Positions 1-5,995 are shown, numbered from the stretch's first letter. The stretch is 7,664 nt of DNA from Oscillospiraceae bacterium (GCA_019416775.1 DXWR01000039.1:1-7664), one strand, 5' to 3'. The notes: generated from the letters alone by a model not told the origin. Made by a program: numbers and translations.

Positions 1-654
1 ACCCTGAACGGATGTCCTGCCAAAGGTGGGGAAAAAATAATTCCCGGACAGGATCGAGTCTTTTTGGATGGAGAAGAACTGGTTTGGCAGCAGCATATTT
101 ACCTCATGTTAAATAAACCAAAAGGGGTGGTCAGCGCCACCCGGGACAGCCGGGAAAGGACAGTGCTGGATTTGGTGCCGGAGGAATACCGGCGGCCAGG
201 ACTGTTTCCTGCCGGACGGCTGGACAAGGATACCACTGGCTTTGTGCTGATCACCGACGATGGGGAGTTTGCCCATCGGATGCTCTCTCCCAAGCATCAT
301 GTAGAGAAAACCTACCAGGCGTTGCTGGCGGGATCGTTTACCGAAGAGATGGCCCGGCAATTTGAAACGGGCTGTGTGCTGAAGGATGGATATCAATGCC
401 TCCCCGCCCGAATTCGGCTGCTGGAACAGGGAGAAAACGCCTTGGTGGAAATTGTGTTGCGGGAAGGAAAATATCATCAAATACGCCGTATGGCGGCGGC
501 CTGCGGCAGCCGGGTATTGGAACTTAGACGGATCCGGCTGGGTGAACTGTCTTTGGACCCCAATTTGGAGCCGGGCAAGTGTAGGGAAATATTGCACAAA
601 GAATTGCATAAAATTTTGACAACTTCTACACCACGGGCCCAAGAAAGGCCTTGA
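1..654 (+). CDS. rsuA: RsuA-type 16S rRNA pseudouridine synthase (5' end missing)
   Basis: The frame is open from base 1 to the TGA at 652-654, leaving 217 residues. The first ~26 residues (NGCPAKGGEKIIPG, then DGEEL) look like the end of an S4 RNA-binding domain, so the true start is upstream; the TTG at 64 is internal. The catalytic domain carries LNKPKGVVS, then AGRLDKDTTG with the catalytic Asp encoded at 223-225 (fragment residue 75), then EGKYHQIRRM. The EGKYHQ form points to RsuA, which in E. coli makes pseudouridine at U516 of 16S rRNA, rather than RluB, RluE or RluF, which have EGRN or QGLN there. Family membership is seen directly; the 16S target is inferred from motif resemblance. 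The protein is cytosolic and acts during small-subunit assembly. No convincing terminator follows the stop. Confidence 0.93.
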   Translation, partial: TLNGCPAKGGEKIIPGQDRVFLDGEELVWQQHIYLMLNKPKGVVSATRDSRERTVLDLVPEEYRRPGLFPAGRLDKDTTGFVLITDDGEFAHRMLSPKHHVEKTYQALLAGSFTEEMARQFETGCVLKDGYQCLPARIRLLEQGENALVEIVLREGKYHQIRRMAAACGSRVLELRRIRLGELSLDPNLEPGKCREILHKELHKILTTSTPRAQERP

Positions 655-717
655 CGGTGAAAAGAATTGGTTGGATTCTACAATTTTATTTTTGAAACTT
701 TAGTTAAAAAGATACTG

Positions 718-747
718 TTTATTTCCTCCGGAATTTGGTATTATAAT
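718..747 (+). promoter_or_regulatory. Promoter of the sugar ABC ATPase gene
   Basis: A perfect -10 TATAAT lies at 742-747. The best -35 candidates at normal spacing, TTTATT (718-723) or TTATTT (719-724), are weak. The inferred transcription start is near 754, giving a leader of about 73 nt. A weak -35 may mean that an activator helps, but that is inference. Confidence 0.55.
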
Positions 748-764
748 GATACAACATTCTCATG

Positions 765-790
765 TTTCTTGTATGTTGAATGACGAGAAA
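765..790 (+). promoter_or_regulatory. Inverted repeat in the leader of the ABC ATPase gene
   Basis: TTTCTTGT (765-772) can pair with ACGAGAAA (783-790): eight pairs, one of them G-U, around a 10-nt loop. A competing helix, CATTC (755-759) with GAATG (778-782), is also possible. The repeat lies after the predicted transcription start and 22 nt before the Shine-Dalgarno AGGAGG at 813-818. No U-run follows, so it is not a terminator. It could be an mRNA-stabilising hairpin or a repressor site. Confidence 0.3.
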
Positions 791-826
791 AGCAGCATGA
801 AAATTAAAGTTTAGGAGGCCAAAGGT

Positions 827-1942
827 ATGGCAGGATTATCTCTGAGAGGCATCTACAAAAAGTATGCAGGCAACGTGGTAGCGGTCAGCGACTTCAACCT
901 GGAAATCGAAGACAAGGAATTTATCATTCTGGTTGGTCCTTCCGGCTGCGGTAAGTCCACCACTTTGCGGATGATTGCCGGTCTGGAAGAGATTTCGGAA
1001 GGCGAGCTGTACATTGACGGAAAATTGATGAACGACGTATCCCCCAAAGACAGAGACATCGCAATGGTGTTCCAGAACTATGCTCTGTACCCCCACATGA
1101 CCGTATATGACAACATGGCATTCGGTCTGAAGCTGCGGAAGGTTCCCAAAGCTGAAATCAAGCAGAGAGTAGAAGAAGCTGCCCGGATCCTGGACATCTC
1201 CCACCTGCTGGATCGGAAACCCAAAGCGCTGTCCGGTGGCCAGAGCCAGCGTGTTGCTTTGGGCCGTGCAATCGTTCGTGAACCCAAAGTGTTCCTGCTG
1301 GACGAACCTCTGTCCAACTTGGACGCAAAACTCCGTGCTCAGATGAGAACCGAGATCTCCAAGCTGCACCAGAAACTGGGCACCACTTTCATTTACGTAA
1401 CCCACGACCAGACCGAAGCTATGACCATGGGTACCCGTATCGTGGTTATGAAGGATGGCTTCATTCAGCAGGTGGATACCCCCCAGAACCTGTACAGCTA
1501 TCCCTGCAATGTGTTCGTAGCAGGATTTATCGGATCCCCCCAGATGAACTTCCTGGACGCCACTGTAACGCAGAAGAACGGCAAATACTGCTTGGATATT
1601 TGCGATGGCAAGTATAGCTTGGTGCTGCCTGAAAGCAAGATCAACGACGGCGTAAAGGCTGCGGTTGGCAAAGAAGTGATCCTGGGTATCCGTCCGGAAC
1701 ACATTCATGATGAAGAGATGTTCCTCTCCAGCGTTTCTACCGGCATCGTAGACGCTGACGTGGAAGTAACCGAAATGATGGGCGCAGAAACCTACCTGTA
1801 CCTGAATGTGGAAGGTGTTAACCTGACTGCTCGTGTTTCTGCTCGTTCTACCGCCAGACCCGGCGATACTGTGAAGGTTGCTTTCGATATGAATAACATT
1901 CACATTTTCGACAAGGAAACCGAAACCACCATTACCAACTGA
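827..1942 (+). CDS. ugpC: MsmX/UgpC-type carbohydrate ABC transporter ATP-binding protein
   Basis: This 371-residue protein is full length for the MalK/MsmX/UgpC class, the cytoplasmic ATPases that energise CUT1 sugar importers. The nucleotide-binding domain shows Walker A GPSGCGKST (37-45), Q-loop Gln83 in MVFQNYALYP, signature LSGGQ (135-139), Walker B VFLLDE (155-160, catalytic Glu160), D-loop SNLD (163-166) and H-loop His193. GFIGSPQMNFL (233-243) and GIRPEH (287-292) mark the C-terminal MalK-type oligomer-binding regulatory domain. The signature reads LSGGQSQR, where LSGGQRQR is usual. The start is set by AGGAGG (813-818), 8 nt before ATG. No permease or solute-binding gene adjoins it, and it has its own promoter and terminator, as expected of a shared multi-sugar ATPase such as B. 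subtilis MsmX. The substrate cannot be read from sequence. Codon use is strongly biased, suggesting high expression. Confidence 0.95.
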   Translation: MAGLSLRGIYKKYAGNVVAVSDFNLEIEDKEFIILVGPSGCGKSTTLRMIAGLEEISEGELYIDGKLMNDVSPKDRDIAMVFQNYALYPHMTVYDNMAFGLKLRKVPKAEIKQRVEEAARILDISHLLDRKPKALSGGQSQRVALGRAIVREPKVFLLDEPLSNLDAKLRAQMRTEISKLHQKLGTTFIYVTHDQTEAMTMGTRIVVMKDGFIQQVDTPQNLYSYPCNVFVAGFIGSPQMNFLDATVTQKNGKYCLDICDGKYSLVLPESKINDGVKAAVGKEVILGIRPEHIHDEEMFLSSVSTGIVDADVEVTEMMGAETYLYLNVEGVNLTARVSARSTARPGDTVKVAFDMNNIHIFDKETETTITN

Positions 1943-1973
1943 TTTCATTCATCCCTCCTTGTACGATGGATGC

Positions 1974-2006
1974 AAAGGGCCCCTGCTTCGGCGGGGGTTC
2001 TTTTTT
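1974..2006 (+). terminator. Intrinsic terminator of the ABC ATPase gene
   Basis: GCCCCTGC (1979-1986), loop TTCG (1987-1990) and GCGGGGGT (1991-1998) form a GC-rich stem capped by a stable TTCG tetraloop. AAAGG (1974-1978) extends the stem by pairing with TCTTT (1999-2003). A T-run occupies 2001-2006. It starts 31 nt after the stop codon. Confidence 0.93.
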
Positions 2007-2080
2007 GCACAAAACAGGCGCTTTTTTCTTCCGAAAACCAAAATCAGTTCCTGTTTTTTCCAAAAAGCAAGGTTTACCCC

Positions 2081-2109
2081 TTGACAACCTGTGGGGGAAT
2101 GGGTATAAT
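2081..2109 (+). promoter_or_regulatory. Consensus sigma-A promoter of the ylxM-ffh operon
   Basis: TTGACA (2081-2086) and TATAAT (2104-2109) are separated by exactly 17 nt, a perfect match to the housekeeping consensus. The start site should fall near 2115-2117, giving a leader of about 45 nt before ylxM. Confidence 0.93.
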
Positions 2110-2116
2110 GGCTACT

Positions 2117-2137
2117 TGTAAAGCCGTCGGCTTTACA
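2117..2137 (+). promoter_or_regulatory. Perfect 9-bp hairpin at the 5' end of the ylxM-ffh transcript
   Basis: TGTAAAGCC (2117-2125), loop GTC (2126-2128) and GGCTTTACA (2129-2137) form a perfect stem starting almost at the predicted transcription start. No U-run follows. Possible roles are 5'-end mRNA protection or an operator just downstream of the promoter. Confidence 0.5.
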
Positions 2138-2159
2138 GCATTGCGGAGAAGGTGAGCGT

Positions 2160-2525
2160 TTGGAAAAAAATGTAGAAGTAGCAATTCTGTTGGACATTTA
2201 CGGCGAACTGCTCACCGATAAGCAGCGGGATGTGATTGATCTTTATTACAACCAAGATTTGTCTTTGGGAGAGATAGCCTCTCATCAGCAGATCACGCGC
2301 CAAGGGGTGCGGGACAGCATTAAGCGGGGAGAGGAATTTCTCTATGAACTGGAAGACAAATTGGGTCTGCTGAAAAGCCAGCAGCAGTTGCAGGAAGATA
2401 TGATGCGGATCCGCCGGCTGGCGGAAAACATTTATCACATCAGCGATGAATATAAGTATTCCGCACAGATTTTGCAGGACGCCCGGCAGATTATCCAGCT
2501 TTCCGGGCAGCACATCCAGGAGTAA
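2160..2525 (+). CDS. ylxM: YlxM family SRP-associated protein (UPF0122, HTH)
   Basis: This 121-residue protein matches the usual length of the YlxM/UPF0122 family, which sits directly upstream of ffh in Firmicutes and is linked to the signal recognition particle. Residues ~16-56 form a sigma-70 region 4-like helix-turn-helix: a LLTDKQRDVIDLYY helix, then LSLGEIASHQQITRQGVRDSIKR. The remainder (~57-120) is predicted to be charged helix or coiled coil. The TTG start at 2160 is supported by AGAAGGTGA (2147-2155), which matches the 3' side of the anti-Shine-Dalgarno complement, and by the typical MEKNVEVAILLDIYGELLT N-terminus; no in-frame ATG competes. The stop overlaps the ribosome binding site of ffh, which suggests coupled translation. 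The HTH resembles DNA-binding folds, but an RNA or SRP role is the established view. Confidence 0.93.
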   Translation: MEKNVEVAILLDIYGELLTDKQRDVIDLYYNQDLSLGEIASHQQITRQGVRDSIKRGEEFLYELEDKLGLLKSQQQLQEDMMRIRRLAENIYHISDEYKYSAQILQDARQIIQLSGQHIQE

Positions 2526-2537
2526 GGAGGTTCCGCT

Positions 2538-3905
2538 GTGGCTTTTAAAGGGTTAAGCGAAAAGCTCAATGCCGTGTTTAAACGGCTGAAGGGCAAAGGT
2601 AAGCTCAACGAAGATGACATCAAGGTTGCCATGCGGGAGGTCCGCCTGGCGCTGCTGGAAGCGGACGTGAACTACAAGGTAGTCAAGGACTTTGTGAAAT
2701 CCGTCAGCGAACGGGCTGTGGGGGCCGAGGTTCTGGAAAGCCTCACTCCCGCTCAACAGGTGATCAAGATCGTTCATGAAGAACTGATCCGCCTGATGGG
2801 CAGCGAAAATGCCCGGATCCAGTTCCCCGCCCATCCTCCTTGTGTGGTTATGATGGTTGGCTTGCAGGGCAGTGGTAAAACCACCCACTCCGCCAAGCTG
2901 GCTAAGTACTTCAAAGGCCAGGGACACCGTCCTTTACTGGTAGCCTGCGATATCTACCGTCCCGCCGCCATTGAACAGTTGAAGGTGGTGGGCGAACAGG
3001 CGGGAGTCCCGGTATTTGAACTGGGGCAACGTCCGCCGTTGGAAATCGCCCAAAAGGCCATTGCCCACGCTAAGGATCATGGCAACGACTTGGTGATTTT
3101 GGATACCGCCGGACGGCTGCACATCGACGAAGCGTTGATGGCGGAGTTAAAAGGGTTGAAGGAAAACCTGGAAATCCACGAAACCCTGCTGGTGGTGGAC
3201 GCCATGACCGGCCAGGATGCGGTGAACGTGGCTAAGAGCTTCCACGAACAGCTGGACATTACCGGAGTGGTGCTCACTAAGCTGGACGGCGACACCCGTG
3301 GCGGTGCGGCCCTCAGCGTACTGGCAGTCACCGGGCGGCCCATTAAGTTTGCCGGCATCGGAGAAAAGCTGGATGATTTGGAACCCTTCCACCCGGATCG
3401 GATGGCAAGCCGGATTCTGGGAATGGGGGATGTGCTTACCCTGATCGAAAAGGCGCAAACCGCTGTGGACCAAAAAGAAGCGGACAAAATGATGCGCCGT
3501 TTAAAGGAAAACACCTTCAATATGGAGGATCTTCTGGCTCAAATGCAGCAGATTAAGCAGATGGGCTCCCTGCGGCAGATCATCGGGATGCTTCCCGGTG
3601 GGGACAAGATTAAGGACGAGGACATCGATGACCGCCAGATCCTTCACGTGGAGGCGCTGATCCGCTCCATGACTCCCGCCGAACGGGAAAATCCCAAAAT
3701 CATCAATCCTTCCCGGAAGCGTCGGATTGCTGCCGGCAGCGGTCAAAAGGTGGAGGATGTAAACAAGCTGCTGCGGCAGTTTGAGCAGATGCAGAAGATG
3801 ATGAAGCAGTTCTCCGGTAAGGGGAAGAAAGGCAAAATGAGCCGCCGTGCCATGCTTCGGAATATGGGAAACATGGGCAACTTCGGCGGCATAGGAATGA
3901 AGTAA
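2538..3905 (+). CDS. ffh: Signal recognition particle GTPase Ffh (SRP54)
   Basis: Ffh binds 4.5S/6S SRP RNA and signal sequences on the ribosome and docks with the receptor FtsY at the membrane by paired GTP hydrolysis. The 455-residue protein is full length. It has an N domain with ALLEADVN (38-45), then the G domain: P-loop GLQGSGKTT (108-116), CDIYRPAAIEQL (137-148), DTAGR (189-193) and TKLDGD (247-252). FHPDRMASRILGMGD (284-298) leads to the Met-rich M domain, whose RNA-binding segment is SRKRRIAAGSG (392-402). The basic, Gly/Met-rich tail is typical. The P-loop continues TTH, where TTT is commoner. The GTG start at 2538 follows AAGGAGG (2524-2530) by 7 nt; this site overlaps the ylxM stop. 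Neither an SRP RNA gene nor ftsY lies in the window. Confidence 0.98.
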   Translation: MAFKGLSEKLNAVFKRLKGKGKLNEDDIKVAMREVRLALLEADVNYKVVKDFVKSVSERAVGAEVLESLTPAQQVIKIVHEELIRLMGSENARIQFPAHPPCVVMMVGLQGSGKTTHSAKLAKYFKGQGHRPLLVACDIYRPAAIEQLKVVGEQAGVPVFELGQRPPLEIAQKAIAHAKDHGNDLVILDTAGRLHIDEALMAELKGLKENLEIHETLLVVDAMTGQDAVNVAKSFHEQLDITGVVLTKLDGDTRGGAALSVLAVTGRPIKFAGIGEKLDDLEPFHPDRMASRILGMGDVLTLIEKAQTAVDQKEADKMMRRLKENTFNMEDLLAQMQQIKQMGSLRQIIGMLPGGDKIKDEDIDDRQILHVEALIRSMTPAERENPKIINPSRKRRIAAGSGQKVEDVNKLLRQFEQMQKMMKQFSGKGKKGKMSRRAMLRNMGNMGNFGGIGMK

Positions 3906-3919
3906 ATTGAGAAGGAATT

Positions 3920-3982
3920 CGGCAGGACTTGCTGCCGGCCCCATTCTTGATTACTATATTTTAATTTTTCGCAGCAAGCGAA
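3920..3982 (+). promoter_or_regulatory. Structured rpsP leader with alternative pairings
   Basis: The 93-nt ffh-rpsP gap holds two local hairpins. The first is CGGCAG (3920-3925) with CTGCCG (3932-3937). The second is TTCGC (3968-3972) with GCGAA (3978-3982), ending 1 nt before the rpsP Shine-Dalgarno at 3984-3989. A third, perfect 8-bp pairing, CTTGCTGC (3928-3935) with GCAGCAAG (3971-3978), excludes both. The helices are seen in sequence; a regulatory role is inferred. I found no promoter in this gap, so rpsP is probably read from the ylxM promoter. Confidence 0.4.
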
Positions 3983-3998
3983 CAGGAGGAATTGTAAC

Positions 3999-4241
3999 AT
4001 GGCAGTTAAAATCAGAATGCGCCGGATGGGCGCCAAGAAAGCTCCCTTTTATCGGTTTGTAGTGGCAGATTCCCGGTATCCTCGGGACGGCCGGTTCATT
4101 GAAGAACTGGGCTACTATGATCCCACTAAGAATCCCAAAGTGATCAGTGTGGATGCAGAAAAAACCAAGAAATGGATCGCCAACGGTGCTCAGCCCACCG
4201 AAACTGTGAAGAAGCTGTTTAAGGAACACAACGTGCTGTAA
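3999..4241 (+). CDS. rpsP: 30S ribosomal protein bS16
   Basis: This 80-residue protein is the usual length for bS16, a small-subunit protein that binds 16S rRNA and helps assemble the 30S platform. It opens with the family hallmark MAVKIRMRRMGAKKAPFYR, followed by VVADSRYPRDGRFIEELGYYDP. It ends with a helix region, WIANGAQPTETVKKLFKEH. AGGAGG (3984-3989) lies 9 nt before ATG. The gene ends with tandem stops TAATAA (4239-4244). It sits in the classical Firmicute order after ffh and before khpA. The leader may fold (see the entry at 3920-3982), which fits the common feedback control of ribosomal protein operons, though that control is not shown here. Confidence 0.98.
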   Translation: MAVKIRMRRMGAKKAPFYRFVVADSRYPRDGRFIEELGYYDPTKNPKVISVDAEKTKKWIANGAQPTETVKKLFKEHNVL

Positions 4242-4280
4242 TAAGCAATGCTCCCGAACATCTTGGAGAGGAGATTGTTT

Positions 4281-4514
4281 GTGAAAGAATTATTGGAAAC
4301 CATTGCACGGGGTCTGGTGGAAAACAAAGACGCAGTGCAGGTGGAGGTGGACCAGCCCGATGAAGAGGGCGTGGTGGTCTACCATCTCCATGTAGCGCCG
4401 GAAGACATGGGCCGGATCATCGGCAAGCAGGGACGGATTGCTAAGGCCATCCGTGTTGTGATGCGGGCCGGCGCCAGCCGTACCGACCAGCGGATCGCCG
4501 TGGAAATCGATTGA
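4281..4514 (+). CDS. khpA: KH-domain RNA-binding protein KhpA (YlqC)
   Basis: The GTG start at 4281 gives 77 residues beginning MKELLETIARGLVENKD, the typical start and size of KhpA/YlqC. GGAG (4270-4273) lies 7 nt upstream. An in-frame ATG at 4248 would add 11 atypical residues (LPNILERRLF-like) that span this ribosome binding site, so it is rejected. The single KH domain carries the RNA-gripping loop GKQG (48-51) in MGRIIGKQGRIAKAIR. In other Firmicutes KhpA pairs with KhpB (EloR/Jag) and affects small-RNA function and cell elongation; khpB is not in the window. The gene follows rpsP by 39 nt. A terminator-like hairpin directly follows its stop. Confidence 0.95.
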   Translation: MKELLETIARGLVENKDAVQVEVDQPDEEGVVVYHLHVAPEDMGRIIGKQGRIAKAIRVVMRAGASRTDQRIAVEID

Positions 4515-4521
4515 TGGAATT

Positions 4522-4552
4522 AAGAGGGACTGCTTGCGCGGCAGTCCTTTTT
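4522..4552 (+). terminator. Terminator-like hairpin between khpA and rimM
   Basis: GGACTGC (4527-4533) pairs perfectly with GCAGTCC (4541-4547) around a 7-nt loop. The stem is extended by AAGAG (4522-4526) pairing with TTTTT (4548-4552), and these T's form the U-run. I see no promoter between this element and rimM, so downstream genes would depend on readthrough. It probably acts as a partial terminator within the operon. Confidence 0.75.
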
Positions 4553-4574
4553 CGTTATCAGGAGGAAGATAGTT

Positions 4575-5087
4575 ATGATCAAACCCTATCTGGAAGCCGC
4601 CAAAGTGGTATCTACCCATGGAGTGCTGGGAGAAGTCCGGGCGCAAAGCTACTGCGATGATCCCGAAATTCTCTGTCATTTGGGTATGTTGTACCTGGAT
4701 TCTCAGGGAAAACGCCCCATTGGATTGCAGCGGGGCCGGGTGCACAAAAATGTGGTGATCCTGAAATTGGACGGGGTGAATTCCCTGGACGATGCACAAA
4801 AGCTTCGTGGCAAGATGCTTTACCTGGATCGCCGGGATCTGGAGCTGGAACCGGGACAGTACTTTATCCAGGATCTGTTGGGCTGCACCGTGGCGGATGC
4901 CCAGAATCCGGAGAAGGTATACGGAGTGCTGGTGGATGTGACCAACACCGGGGCTTCCGATATCTACCACATCAAGGCTTCGGACGGACGGCTGCTGCTG
5001 GCCCCTGCCATTCCCCAGGTGGTAAAGCAGGTGGATCTGGAACAGGAGCGAATTCTCATTACCCCCCTGGAAGGACTGTTTGACTGA
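4575..5087 (+). CDS. rimM: Ribosome maturation factor RimM
   Basis: RimM assists late 30S assembly, especially the 3' head domain of 16S rRNA, and contacts uS19. The 170-residue protein has the normal two-domain layout. The N-terminal RimM barrel includes VVSTHGVLGEVR (11-22), and NSLDDAQKLRGKMLYLDR (69-86) closes that domain. The C-terminal PRC barrel runs from about residue 95: YFIQDLLG (96-103), VTNTGASDIYHIK (122-134) and AIPQVVKQVD (145-154), ending in LEGLFD. AGGAGG (4560-4565) lies 9 nt before ATG. The stop overlaps the trmD start as TGATG (5085-5089), so the two genes are translationally coupled. The intrinsic-type hairpin upstream may lower rimM-trmD output relative to rpsP. Confidence 0.96.
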   Translation: MIKPYLEAAKVVSTHGVLGEVRAQSYCDDPEILCHLGMLYLDSQGKRPIGLQRGRVHKNVVILKLDGVNSLDDAQKLRGKMLYLDRRDLELEPGQYFIQDLLGCTVADAQNPEKVYGVLVDVTNTGASDIYHIKASDGRLLLAPAIPQVVKQVDLEQERILITPLEGLFD

Positions 5088-5854
5088 TGCGGATTGACAT
5101 TGCCACCCTTTTCCCGGAGATGTGTGAAGCTTATTTAAGTGAATCTATTTTAGGCCGGGCTCGGAAGGCCAACTGTCTGGAGGTTCATTGCCACAACATC
5201 CGGGACTACACCTTGGACAAGCATCACCGGGTAGACGACTACTCTTATGGCATTGGCAAAGGCATGGTGATGCAGCCGGATCCCATTTGGCGGTGCTACC
5301 AGGCGGTGGAGGCCATGGCGCAGGAAAAGCCCTGGGTGATCTACCTTTCTCCACAAGGCCAGACCTTTACACAGAACAAGGCAGTGGAGTTGAGCAGGCG
5401 CCCCCGGCTGTTTCTCCTCTGCGGCCACTACGAGGGGGTAGACCAGCGGATCTTGGATAAGATCGTGGATGAGGAGATCTCCATGGGGGATTTTGTCCTC
5501 ACCGGCGGGGAATTGCCGGCTTTGGCGGTGACCGATGCAGTGGCGCGGATGCTGCCGGGAGTGCTTCCGGAAGAGGAATGTTTTGCCCGGGAAAGCCATT
5601 ATGACGGACTGTTGGAACACCCCCAGTATACCCATCCCAGAGTGTGGGATGGCCGGGAAGTGCCGGAAGTCCTCCTGTCCGGCCATCATGCCAATATTGA
5701 GGCTTGGAAACTGGAAGAAAGCCTGAAGCAGACCAAATTGAAACGCCCCGATCTTTATGCAGCTTGGATAGAAGCGCACCCACCTCAGCCGAAAAAAAGG
5801 GGGAAAAAGGACAAATCTACTGAGAAAACCCCATTGGAGCCCCCCTCTTTTTGA
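5087..5854 (+). CDS. trmD: tRNA (guanine37-N1)-methyltransferase TrmD
   Basis: TrmD uses S-adenosylmethionine to methylate G37 next to the anticodon, preventing +1 frameshifts. The 255-residue SPOUT (trefoil-knot) enzyme shows YLSPQGQTFTQ (86-96), LLCGHYEGVDQRI (110-122), DEEISMGDFVLTGGELPA (128-145) and TDAVARMLPGVL, with the catalytic-type Asp150. The linker and C-terminal domain follow, with VPEVLLSGHHANIEAW. The segment near residues 50-62 reads DDYSYGIGKGMVM, where YGGGxGM is commoner. The last ~25 residues (from HPPQPKKRGKK) form a Lys- and Pro-rich tail beyond the compact domain. The ATG at 5087 overlaps the rimM stop by one base. The rplS gene that often follows trmD is absent; a separate ptsH unit follows instead. 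Confidence 0.97.
   Translation: MRIDIATLFPEMCEAYLSESILGRARKANCLEVHCHNIRDYTLDKHHRVDDYSYGIGKGMVMQPDPIWRCYQAVEAMAQEKPWVIYLSPQGQTFTQNKAVELSRRPRLFLLCGHYEGVDQRILDKIVDEEISMGDFVLTGGELPALAVTDAVARMLPGVLPEEECFARESHYDGLLEHPQYTHPRVWDGREVPEVLLSGHHANIEAWKLEESLKQTKLKRPDLYAAWIEAHPPQPKKRGKKDKSTEKTPLEPPSF
5792..5852 (+). terminator. Possible operon terminator overlapping the trmD 3' end
   Basis: AAAAAAAGGGGG (5792-5803) can pair with CCCCCTCTTTTT (5841-5852) with a one-base bulge, ending in a T-rich run at the stop codon. The loop is long (~37 nt), and an alternative GGGG-CCCC pairing with 5829-5832 exists. No other clear terminator appears before the ptsH promoter. The remaining gap up to about 5960 is AT-rich and otherwise unremarkable. 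Confidence 0.35.
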
Positions 5855-5966
5855 TAGTTTTGTTAGTTTCTCGAAGCGACGTTGAAAGACTTTGTGGAAA
5901 ATTCATAAGAACCGGCCTTTTTCCAATTCCCAATCTATCATTTAATCCAAACTGGTTTTTCAGGGA

Positions 5967-5995
5967 TTGACTGGAATTTTCATGACGATTATAAT
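5967..5995 (+). promoter_or_regulatory. Sigma-A promoter of ptsH
   Basis: TTGACT (5967-5972, one base off consensus) and TATAAT (5990-5995) are 17 nt apart. The start site is predicted near 6002, leaving a leader of about 97 nt. I see no clear catabolite-responsive (cre) palindrome at the promoter. Confidence 0.9.

Noticed and set aside
64..66. TTG as the start of the pseudouridine synthase
   Set aside because: The frame continues upstream to base 1 with S4-domain-like residues, and no ribosome binding site precedes 64.
836..1948. A 370-codon open frame on the minus strand, opposite the whole ABC ATPase gene
   Set aside because: It is codon-aligned with the real gene and stays open because that gene hardly uses TTA, CTA or TCA. 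Its product shows no known motif, and the plus-strand protein has every ABC ATPase motif.
4248..4250. ATG as the khpA start
   Set aside because: It would add 11 residues foreign to the family and has no ribosome binding site; GTG at 4281 has GGAG 7 nt upstream and gives the standard N-terminus.
4290..4970. A 226-codon minus-strand open frame crossing khpA and rimM
   Set aside because: It runs across two well-supported genes and their intergenic terminator, with no recognisable domain.
5150..5779. A 209-codon minus-strand open frame inside trmD
   Set aside because: It is a shadow of trmD; TrmD motifs are complete on the plus strand.
5882..5910. TTGAAA followed by an ATAAGA-like -10 as a second ptsH promoter
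   Set aside because: The -10 match is poor, and a near-consensus promoter lies at 5967-5995.
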